Of a DNA stretch of 64,000 bases, positions 55,328 through 64,000 are shown piece after piece (position 1 is the stretch's first letter; each line of letters opens with the position of its first letter). This stretch comes from Limnanthes douglasii subsp. nivea (taxonomy: Eukaryota > Streptophyta > Magnoliopsida > Brassicales > Limnanthaceae), in assembly GCA_036936605.1 (NCBI GenBank), contig JAUPFV010000043.1, positions 186,001-250,000 on the forward strand, written 5' to 3'. The notes under the pieces were generated by a model. That model did no database searches and was not told the DNA's origin. It was given only the letters and a program-made list of their open reading frames with translations. The translations under genes and the position numbers were made by a program.

Positions 55328-57768
55328 CCATCTATCCAAGCATGCTTGAATAATAAACGGGATATTACAAGGTATAAATATGTCAGATGGTAACGCTGGT
55401 GATTCCATTTCCTTCCACAATCTACGACACTGCGAATCTTACGGTCGCGGCACAGTTTTTATTTAGCTGTTTAAGAGAAAAAGCTGTAAGTTTTTATTGT
55501 TAGCCTAGGGGGAAGGGGTTAGATCATTCATAATTATTCATAATAATGGAAAAGATTTATTAATCTTGTGTAGCAAGCCGAGCGAGAGAAATATTACTAG
55601 GGAGATAAAGCAAGAGTTTGTTTATTTTAGAGAGAGAAGCAATGTAGGAAATATATATTGAAAGAAACACTAATATTCATAGTTTTTCTATAAGCCAAAG
55701 TTTATTTATAAAAAATATATATGAGTATTTGTGCTAGTTATGTTTGAGAAAGTTTCTTTGTAACTTTCTTCAATATAATATAAAAATCAGTCTCCCATCG
55801 ATGCAGGATTTCTTCATAATCCAAACCATGTTTAAACTGTTTTGTATGATTGCTTTAAAAACATTCTTGTTAACTTTACATTGGAAGGTTCACATATCCA
55901 AAACTCTAATTATTTCCTGTCATACTTGCTATGAATGAATCACTAATGGGTTATGTTTCGGCCATACCAGCTTAAGCTTGAAGAAGTCTCGCCCACGGTT
56001 ATAAAACTTGATCTTATGATCACTACTGAGTCTCAACTAATGCTATTATTATTTTGATTTTGTTTGATCATATCCCCGATAAGAATTAAAATTTAGCAAC
56101 TCTTTGGATATGAAATATAACCTAGACAACGATTTGGTAAAGCTCTTGTAAAACAGTGGTGTTTATCTTCATTATTATTTATAAATAAGTCTTCAAGTAT
56201 TTTTAGATGTATCATAAAAAGTTTAAAATCATGAATATTATACTTTACCTCAAGTGATGAATTTGAGAAATAAGATTAGCTTTTTATAGGGCTTGTGTCT
56301 TTTTTAGGGTTGAAGAGAATATATATTTCTGAATTTATGTATCTGTTGTATCGTTTACTCAACTGCGTTCATGATGGATTACCTGGATATGTCTTTCTCT
56401 AATGAGTACTTCAATTTGTTTGTCTTTCAAATATTGGGCTTGTTGATAAAGTTATTTAGATATTTTGAGAGAACCTTTCTCGTCACTCTTATGCGAGTAA
56501 GCATATGACATATGATAATCTTATTAGCTATAAGGTTGGTATTGTGTTAATGGGCACTAATCATTCATATTCTAAAAAATAAGAACCAAGTATATTCGCT
56601 GGATATCGGAGGTTGGTAAAGTTAAAGTAGTGAATTTGAGATATTTTTAGAGTGAATATGTTGTTGTGTTTTTTATATTTTCACACCAGATGCATGGGTT
56701 CGTATTGGTAGAAATTAAAGCTCAACCAAAATCCAACGAATCCATATGAGTTATGCAGACAGGTTTGCAAGAGCTTGATATTCAGATTATGTGTTGGATA
56801 AAGCTATGATATTTTATTTTTTAAAGGACCGAGAGATAAGGGTATCCTCAAAATACATCCAATAACCACCCACAGACTTGAGATTGTCATATGAGCTTGT
56901 CCAATCTGATTGTGGTACTTATATAACTTGTTATGGTTTTTGTTATCTTTTGCGTTCCATATTTTTCAAGTTTTCAAAAGTTGACCACGTGGTTTTCTTG
57001 TCATATATGGTTGTTACACTCTCAATGCGCTCATTTTATTGAAATTGTGAATCCATGGTAGATTACTTTTGTTTTGTGGTGTTTGTGTAGTTGGAGGATT
57101 TTTGGTGTGGTTATTTAAAAGAGTGTTTACTTGTTATAACTGGTGCAAAGATTAATGACTTGACTCATCGACTATATGTTGAGTGACAAGACAGATATGC
57201 ATTAAGCCTTCATAATAGCCTCATACGCCTAGTTTCATTGATTTTAATTTTTTGTTCGGTCTGGTCTAGGAGATCACCAAAGGTCAAGGCCTTTCACTAT
57301 ATAATATATTATGCCAATTTTTTTTAGAGGATGTCATATCTATAGAGTTCGTTGATTTTGAAAGATATTTTTAATACCGATAACCTTTTTGTCTAGTCCC
57401 GTAGATTTTGATTGGGCTTTTTCTCATAGTATATTACGTAATCTATGTCTTACAGGATTACCTTTCTCCCGATGAATTGGTCTTTGAACGATGTTCTTAC
57501 ATCTCAATGTCTTCAATCAAGCCCGAAAATAATTGACTGAACCTTGTGTTAGCACTACCTCAGAAGTCGTCAAAAATATTGGGTACAAGAGCCTATAATC
57601 TATACCCAATTCTAGCATCTCACATTGAAATTTTTCAATATAGTACTCGAGATTTTTAGTCCTATGATACTTATCCATATTATATTGGTTGACTTTATAA
57701 GGTAGATTGTTCTTTAGTATTTCCAAAGTTAATTGAGGCCTGGTTGAACTGACTATCTTTTGGTCCAA
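55328..57768 (-). mobile_element. copia1 LTR fragment and copia2 relic, right copy
   Basis: 55,328-55,600 matches 30,860-31,060. 56,225-56,880 is the copia2 LTR/RNase H fragment with an internal deletion near 56,690. 57,517-57,768 is the same unrecognised 80-codon frame as at 28,775 (NNLPYKVNQYNMDKYHRTKN). 55,600-56,220 contains no recognisable gene. Confidence 0.6.
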
Positions 57769-58560
57769 TTAAAAATATGTTTCGTGTTGATTTTTATTGT
57801 AACGAGAGTAATAATAATTTCGAATCTTTTGATTTGAACAAGAACGGTTCTCTCTTAGGTGATTTTTTGAAAGATAACTCTCATATGCGTATGTTGGTCA
57901 TCATTTATTTTAATGTCGTGGAGGGTTTCCATAATAGTATTTTGGAGATCGTCCATCTAACTTCTTATTTCAAAAATCGGATCGATCTGTTCTACTATGA
58001 TGTTGAGTTTTAATTTTTTAAGTTTCAAAATAAATGATTTTAATATAATTAAAATTAATCTTATAAGTATAGAGTGTGTTTTAAAATATTTAAAAAACAT
58101 TATTTTTTCACATGTAAGGTTTAAAATGTGATTTTAATGAATATAAATTTGTTTATAAAATCAACATTTGACCAAAACACAGTTTAAATTAATATTTTTA
58201 TAGTAAGTATTTATCTAAAATAGTTGACTAAAATTTGTTATATATATTATAATAGTATTATGTTTTTATTTTATTAAACTTTGGATCCAATGCTAATGTG
58301 GTTAAGAAAATAAGTCGTAAAATCATCCTTTCAATTTTTTATGTAATACACTGATTATATAATTTCATAAGTCAAACAACTAAGAATAACATTGGTTACG
58401 TGGAATATGTGCATGGCATGGGTGATATTAATTGGACACGTGTTAAAACGAACGAACACGTGGTTTCCAGGTCGTATAAAGACACAACTCACGCCAGACG
58501 CCACTATCCTCTGACACAAATTGTAGTAAAAGAAAAACATATGACTGATATGTCTTTACT
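57769..58560. other. AT-rich flank with CACGTG pair, no gene seen
   Basis: Counterpart of 27,795-28,640. Two CACGTG motifs lie at 58,437 and 58,457. Open frames here are not conserved in the other arm. Confidence 0.45.
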
Positions 58561-58596
58561 GATGTCGGATATGTTGTAATTTCGTTATTTTAATTA

Positions 58597-58880
58597 GAGG
58601 TGTCTAATGGTTCATGAACCACGGTTCAAAGCTGACAATCTGCTTAAGAACTGGCGGTTTACCTGCGAAACTGATCTATTAGGACTGTAATCTGGCAGGA
58701 CCGCAACCCATCAGGACCGCAACCCGTCAGGACCGCATAAGGAGCAACCCGCCAGGACCACAACCTAACAGGACTGCAACCCGGCAGGACTGCAACCCGG
58801 CAGGACTGCGAAACCACGGTTTATTTGTAAAAAACCGGCGGTTTATTGGTAAATATTATGCTGGGCCAGGCTAGAAATAA
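58597..58880. mobile_element. Possible hAT-like end or fragment
   Basis: AGAGGTGTCTAATGGTTC at about 58,597, followed by repeated AACC-rich, CGGTTT-rich short words and a CTGGGCCAGGCTAG stretch near 58,861, resembles the terminal and subterminal composition of many plant hAT elements. The opposite end and target duplication were not found. Confidence 0.3.
58681..58810. repeat. 16-bp tandem repeat, about 7-8 units
   Basis: Units follow AGGACTGCAACCCGGC with small variations (for example AGGACCGCAACCCGTC). One unit is expanded by about 9 bp (58,731-58,755). GC-rich against an AT-rich background. Confidence 0.9.
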
Positions 58881-58978
58881 TACACATTTTTATAGATCTT
58901 AAACCGCTAGATCTTATACCTAATTGATAGATCTCGCACCCAAATTTTGACCATTTTACCCTTTTCAGAAAACCTAGC

Positions 58979-59105
58979 TATAAAAGCGTTTTGATAGATC
59001 TCTCACCATTTTTTTCCTCTCTTTCTCTCTCTCTCTAGAAACCTCTCAAGCACCCATTTCTGAAATTCGATTTTTGAAGAATCTAAACCGAAGAAAACGT
59101 TAAGG
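58979..59105 (+). promoter_or_regulatory. PMD gene promoter and 5' leader
   Basis: TATA box TATAAAA at 58,979-58,985, a CT-rich leader (59,010-59,036) and a good splice donor AAG/GTAAAC at 59,104/59,105. The matching acceptor TTTACAG is at 59,557-59,563, two bases before the start codon. Confidence 0.55.
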
Positions 59106-59345
59106 TAAACGATACGAACATCATGGTGTAATTTGTTTTTGATTTCATTCGGTATAAACTGTCGAATCTAGGTTTTTTAGTTTTTGTGGTTTCGATTTCA
59201 AAAGTTCGATTTTTGTATGATTTTAGGTGTTGTTTTGTTAGATTAGTGTTATATTGTTGTTAGTACTGGTAGGATCTACGTTTTGGTGCTTGGTTTTGTT
59301 AGAAATGAGGCTGTTTTGGGGTTGTAGCCATTAGGGTTTCGACAT

Positions 59346-59429
59346 TGCTGTTGGGCCTCGTCGCATATCGTTCGTGCGATGAAGAGGGGTCTTCGTCGCA
59401 CGAACGGCATGCGACGAGGCCCAACAGCA
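59346..59429. repeat. 40-bp-arm hairpin with a 4-nt loop
   Basis: 59,346-59,385 and 59,390-59,429 are inverted copies with 37 of 40 bases paired and only GGGG between them. It lies in the predicted first intron of the PMD gene. Such a near-perfect, tight-looped stem is not expected by chance. Confidence 0.92.
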
Positions 59430-59431
59430 GT

Positions 59432-59496
59432 CTCATTTTGGGCCTGCGACCAGGCCCAAATGAGGTCTCATTTTGGGCCTGCGACCAGGCCCAAAT
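59432..59496. repeat. Two short palindromes
   Basis: CATTTTGGGCCTG-CGAC-CAGGCCCAAATG occurs at 59,432-59,466, and a second nearly identical copy at 59,468-59,496. The stems share the GGGCCTGCGAC word with the hairpins at 61,402-61,656. Confidence 0.88.
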
Positions 59497-59564
59497 TGTT
59501 TTTTTTTTATATTCATTTTGTTTTTTGCATGCTAATACATATTTTTTTGCGTCGTATTTACAGG

Positions 59565-61266
59565 ATGCCTCGATTCAAGATTAAAGCAAAAAATCCGTTT
59601 AAAAAAATTAGGGCCGATGCCGAGGCCGAGGCGGCAGCAGCAGCGGCTAGAGCGCAGGCCGAGGCCGAGGAGGCTGCTCCGAGCGGGGAACATGTTCCCG
59701 GTACACGTAGTAGACGACGTCTCCGTCGTGGCGGCGAATATATTCCTACTCCTGCTGATGGTACCACAGGGGCAGCTTCTACGTCGCATCCCCCTGACGA
59801 GGAGTACGATGACGATGTAGATGCACCGCAGTATATGGAGGCTGATGCATCTCATGTACCGGACTATACGGAGGACGATGCACCTCACGCGCCAGAGGCA
59901 GCATTCCACTCATCTGAGGGTGAGGATGTTGATTTTTATTCCGTGCTGTCGCATGTTCCGGGACTTTTCCCGGATTACACCCTGCACGAGGCTTATAGCG
60001 TCTATCACGGAGATGTAAGTGTTACACCTTTATACTGTTTTATAATTTTCTTACGTGTTCTGTACACATGTTTTTAATTATTTTTGTTTTACGAATTTAC
60101 ATATTCTATACATATTGCAGGATAGGGTCACTCTCCGATGCTTCGCTATGTATGACAGTCTCCGGAGATGGGACATTACAAAGCAGAGCAGGGTACGGGC
60201 CAGGGTGATGGAGACTATATTCGGTCCACTCGTCGATGCACTCACCCGCTGGCATACGAACCTCCATTTGGTGGAGGCATTCTTAGAGCGGTGGCATGAG
60301 GAGACTTCTTCTTTCCATTTCTCGTTCGGGGAGATGACAGTCACATTGGACGATGTCCACGTCATCACTGGACTACCGGTTGTAGGTAGGTCCTTCACAG
60401 CTATACCCTTTGACGATGATGTTGAGAGGCTTGCTACTTATGCTGCCATGCTAGGTGTGCGGCAATCGGAGCTGAGTAAAAACCTTAGGAATGCTGGTAG
60501 TGTGAAGCTAGGGTGGCTGCATACTACTTTTAGTAGTTCTCAGTATAGTGATAGGAGGATCACTGATGACCAGGTAGATCATGCCACCCGTGCCTACATA
60601 CTATATCTGTTAGGTACCACTATTTGCGCGAACAAAACCGGGAACAGCATTCCATTAGATTACCTCCAGTTTGTGAACCAGTACCAGAGTTTGCATGCGT
60701 ACAACTGAGGCCAGTTGGTTTTAGCGCAGCTGTACCACGCCCTTAGTCAGGGATCTCTCCATGGTACGGGAGGCATTTGCGGGTTTCTAGCGTTGCTCGA
60801 GTCGTGGATTTTTGCACACTTTGTTCAGCTTCGAGCTCCACTTTTTCCGGGTTACGACGTATCCATGCCCCATATGTGCCGACATGCGCCGCGGAAGATT
60901 GGTGTCTCCCATGAGGTGCGCATGCAGATGAGACACGCACTGGCGACTTGCACCGAGGCAGATGTAAGTCATTTTCTTTCAATTTAATTATTTTAATTAT
61001 GAGTACTTTTACTAATATAAATGGGCTAAATTATTCTATTTACAGGTCCTGTTCCTCCCGTTCATACATTTACGGGACCCTTTTCCGTTCCAGCAGGTGA
61101 CTTATGTTGAGTTGAACCTTGCTTCGTTCGACGTGGTTGCGGCGTACTACCCAGACCGTGTCATTCGACAGATGGGGTATGTACAGCTGATTCCTAAGGA
61201 TATACGCCCTCTTGTAACCACTTCAAGTGTACTTGTTCTTTTCTTCTATTTCTTCATAATGTACTA
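59565..61266 (+). pseudogene. Plant mobile domain (MAIN-like) gene with one premature stop
   Basis: Predicted exons are 59,565-60,014, 60,121-60,963 and 61,046-61,266, with GT-AG introns of 106 and 82 bp. The start MPRFKIKAKNPFKKI follows a strong acceptor. The N-terminus has an Ala/Glu-rich helix (ADAEAEAAAAAARAQAEAEE), an arginine patch and an acidic, low-complexity linker. Exon 2 is a PMD: WHTNLHLVEAFLERWHEETS, FHFSFGEMTVTLDDVHVITG and LPVVGRSF. A TGA at 60,706-60,708 stands where the family has W (YNW-G), and the frame continues beyond with LVLAQLYHALSQGS. PMD proteins MAIN/MAIL act in the nucleus in genome stability and TE silencing, and PMDs also occur as TE cargo. Here the neighbour is a MULE transposase, so TE cargo is likely. 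Confidence 0.8.
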
Positions 61267-61401
61267 GTTGTTTTCCTGAACTTCTTCAAAATGAACTTGT
61301 TGTTTTCTCCCATATACTGGTATTTTATTCCAACAAATGTCCAAAATGATAAAGTAGGCCTATTTGCTGTCTGAAAAACTTGGCAAAAAATCTAGCCTCT
61401 C

Positions 61402-61656
61402 GTCGCAGGCCAAAAATGAGACGAGGCCCAATCCGCGTCGCATTTTGGGCCTGCGACACAGGCCTTCTGTCCAAGATTATGGGCCAACTTTTTGGTCACT
61501 GGTCGCAGGCCCAAAATGCGACCATGCCCAAGGAAGTCACATTTTGGGCCTGCGACCAGTGCATTCTGTCCGGTTTTATGGGCCAAAAATTTACCCTGCC
61601 GTCGCAGGCCCAAAATGAGACCATGCCCAAAGGGCGTCTCATTTTTGGCCTGCGAT
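61402..61656. repeat. Array of three tandem GC-rich hairpins
   Basis: Hairpins at 61,402-61,457, 61,498-61,560 and 61,601-61,656 have stems of 20/22, 24/25 and 19/21 paired bases built on GTCGCAGGCCCAAAATG. Spacing is about 100 bp, and the spacers also share words (TTCTGTCC, TTATGGGCCAA). The stems match the palindromes upstream of the PMD coding region. Confidence 0.92.
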
Positions 61657-61790
61657 AACTGAATTATTTTTTAGAGAACAACCCGAATTTTGAAAATAGA
61701 TATGTGATATGTGTTTCTAATGAAAGTTACGTTAAACTTTAAATCGTCAAACACATTTCCGTAACTTTCAAAGACACCGTAAACTATATT

Positions 61791-61915
61791 ATATCAAAAT
61801 TACATCAAAATTACATCAAGTGTACATCATCGAACATCAAAATTACATCAAAAGTACTTCAAACGTACATCAAAAGTACATCAAAAGTACATCAGAAGTA
61901 CATCAAAATTACATA
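61791..61915. repeat. 11-bp tandem repeat
   Basis: About eleven units of TACATCAAAAG/T, mostly in exact 11-bp register (starts at 61,844, 61,855, 61,866, 61,877, 61,888, 61,899). It lies just downstream of the transposase stop codon. Confidence 0.93.
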
Positions 61916-61976
61916 TGTTACAGTAGATGTTAGGAAGACTAACTAACTTAAACTACAAATGTCGCACAAAAACATT

Positions 61977-64000
61977 TCAAACATTTGAAACGTCCTCGTC
62001 TCTAGTCAAATCTGTGACATGGGGTTTTTCGTTCAAGTTGATTTTCCTTGCGGGCATTATCTGTGTAAATTTGTTCAACCGCCGGTAGTATGGATGCGCC
62101 CATTGATTCGCTTCTTCGGTTGCGTAAGCGGCCCAACACAGGTATAATGGAGGCAACGGTCCATCGGGTGGAGTAGTAATCTACAAGGAAATAAAATAAA
62201 CGAATGCATTAGTAATGATAGCGTAACAATTTTAAATTGGAAACGACATATACTTACATTAACAAAGTGACATCCATGCACGAAAGCTATCCCAACTTCT
62301 ATGATCGTCGAATTGTTGACGGGTGGCTTTCCACGTATTGGTAGATACGTTAACGAGGCTGCGAGCGATACATGGTATACCATGCATTGATACCTTGTCG
62401 CGATGACTAGTCCAATGTCCGGAAATGTCATCCAATAGTGGCTACTAGGATTGGGCTTGAAGTAATCTAACCTTTGTATCAAATCGTCAAACACCTTCTC
62501 CGAACCATATACATCCAACCAACATGCACGGTTGTCCCGCAACTCCTTCAACAACTCGCGTCTAACATCCTCCCATCTATCTTCGTCGTTGTATATTGAA
62601 TGCGCTACGGAACGATATCCGCATTGTCCGTCCGGAAGAACGTCAACTAACTTTGAAATGTAAGTGTGTAGAAAGGTCGGGATGCAATCCGGATACAATA
62701 TTAACTTCCCATCCTTAACAATTTTCTTAGGCCTTCCAACCTTCTTTTTTGCTAATGGAGGTTTGGGTGGTACGATGGGAGCCACTTTGGATGCGGCCGT
62801 GCTCCCTAACATGTTTACGGGTGTACTACCTACCGAGTTAGCCGGAGTACTAGCACTAGCGGTTTGTTCAATGGGATATTCCCACGAACTAGGGTTCCGT
62901 TTAGTCGATTTAGCAACGCCTCCCTTTGGTCTACCTTTAGCTCTAACCGCTTCTTTCGGATCTTGAATATGACTTGTCTCGGGCATCAAAATTTGCATTA
63001 CTTTATTGATAATGTGGTCTTGTTGGTCGGGGCGGAAACTACGAATGGAGTTGTCAATCAAGGAAATCTTTTTTTGCAATTCCTCTTCGCGAGAGGTAGG
63101 ATCCCTGTGCACAATATCTAATCTTTTCCAGAAAATATCCACATCTTCTAAAGGGATGCACCTACCTTCTCTAGCTATAAAGGCAATTTCACATGCACAA
63201 GGTAAACCATGCGTTTTCCTAAGGAAACAACCTCCACATGCCACCCGATCTACTCCTATATTCCGAGCACGTACAATAGCAACCGTCAGTATCTTTAGCC
63301 CCGCATGTGACACATGACCTTTAAGATTTTTGGTCAAAACACCATCGAAGCCGGGAATTGATCTAAACTTACTTCGCTCGAATGATTCGACGATACCCGC
63401 ATGCTGCTTCGTTAACAAGTTATGAACTTTTTCCCAAAAAGTCTCAAAGTTGCATTGATTCGTCCCAAGATATTTTTTTAGGGACAAGTGTGCACCCTCC
63501 GCCCTAATAAGTACAAGTAATAAATTATCAAACCACGAAGTACTTTAATAAAATAACTCAACGAAAAGTAGGATACACGGACTAACCTATTTGTAGTTGT
63601 TTGGCCATAATGCTTAATCGTGTTCGTTTTGTACGCAAGGAACTTCTCAGCATATTTTGTTATCCACGAGTCCATAACGTACGCAAAGCACTCCGGTTTA
63701 GATGCAAACATCTCCTTAAGCGTATCCAGGTTCTTTTGGTAACTCTCAAACGTGTTCGCCTCCGCAGCGTAGCCGTAAAATTCAACAAATTGTTTCGCTA
63801 CCGCATCATCGTGCAATATCTTCCGAACCGCCCCAAGGATGTTCTTACTAATGTGCCACGTGCATAACAAATGGTGCGTTCCGGGAAAAATTCTATCAAC
63901 CGCACGCATGAGAGCTAACTCACGATCGGTAACAATAATGGATGGAAATGCGCAAACGCTATCCATCATCAAACCACGAAGAGTTTCCAAAGCCCATACG
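61977..64000 (-). CDS. Mutator-like transposase fused to SWIM and OTU domains (3' part; 5' end outside window)
   Basis: Exons on the minus strand are 64,000-63,587, 63,503-62,258 and 62,180-61,977, with GT-AG introns of 83 bp (phase 2) and 77 bp (phase 0). The spliced frame is open for over 610 codons to a TGA. The first exon is the MULE transposase core (VTDRELALMRAVDRIFPGTH, LLCTWHISKN). The intron joins NR to AEGAHLSLKKYLG, the expected family sequence. A SWIM-type zinc motif (CGGCFLRKTHGLPCAC) lies at about 63,190-63,240, followed by AT-hook-like GRPKG and GRPKK. The C-terminal OTU-like protease has DGQC (62,621-62,632) and the histidine in GCHFVN (62,267-62,269). No inactivating change is seen. 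Transposase would mobilise the element; an OTU domain would cleave ubiquitin-type bonds (inference). Confidence 0.88.

Larger units (their letters stand above)
55016..58545. repeat. Right arm of the older inverted duplication
   Basis: Reverse counterpart of 27,795-31,370, with the same succession of LTR B, copia1 LTR fragment, copia2 and CACGTG segment. It keeps about 800 bp (55,600-56,400) that the left arm lost and lacks about 650 bp of copia2 RNase H/LTR near 56,690. Confidence 0.8.

Noticed and set aside
57777..58013. Open frame of 78 codons in the old right arm
   Set aside because: The matching position in the left arm is not open and no domain is visible.
59379..59564. Upstream ATG extension of the PMD frame
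   Set aside because: This segment is the hairpin and a pyrimidine-rich intron end. A strong acceptor lies directly before the ATG at 59,565, so the upstream residues are probably intronic.
61977..63500. Naming the OTU-containing gene after a polyketide synthase-like annotation
   Set aside because: Some databases attach such names to plant MULE proteins of this type. The visible domains are transposase, SWIM and OTU only.
1..64000. tRNA, rRNA or organellar insertions
   Set aside because: Nothing resembling these genes was noticed on either strand. A dedicated search could still find short ones.

Overview
The window is nuclear DNA of a flowering plant, probably a eudicot. It is AT-rich, intron-bearing and almost entirely made of nested transposable elements: several Ty3/gypsy elements with Tat-like architecture, Ty1/copia remnants, a LINE ORF1 relic and DNA transposons. 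I see no clear single-copy host gene, no rRNA and no tRNA. The species cannot be read from the sequence.

Layout. (1) 1-12.25 kb: two related minus-strand Ty3/gypsy copies (E1, E2; LTRs at 5690-5995 and 9721-10022) with different deletions, and an older plus-strand gypsy pol (E3, 10.02-12.25 kb) cut by the E2 LTR. (2) 12.26-17.13 kb: a decayed plus-strand copia element (copia1). (3) 13,735-21,875 and 34,659-42,814: the two arms of a near-identical inverted repeat of about 8.15 kb with a 12.8 kb spacer. Each arm carries the 3' half of copia1, an unidentified insert holding a solo LTR, and the 3' half of gypsy element B. (4) Spacer: a truncated antisense extra ORF of gypsy family A, a LINE ORF1, a 1.03 kb TIR element with a GC-rich island, a copia2 relic, and the 5' half of element B, which runs into the right arm. 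(5) 42.8-58.5 kb: copia2 and element B again but inverted (B'), with a family A gypsy element (46.9-55.0 kb) nested in B'. The B/B' pair and their shared flanks (27.8-31.4 and 55.0-58.5 kb) form an older, more diverged inverted duplication centred near 43 kb. (6) 58.6-64.0 kb: a possible hAT-like fragment, then a convergent gene pair: a plant-mobile-domain (PMD) gene on the plus strand with one premature stop, and a Mutator-like transposase on the minus strand fused to SWIM and OTU domains, whose exons in the window are intact. Unusual GC-rich hairpin modules lie on both sides of the PMD gene.

The points of most interest are the MULE-like convergent PMD / transposase-OTU unit with its hairpin array, the gypsy antisense ORFs with their own G-box/TATA promoters and a conserved intron, and the palindromes of different age that share element B.
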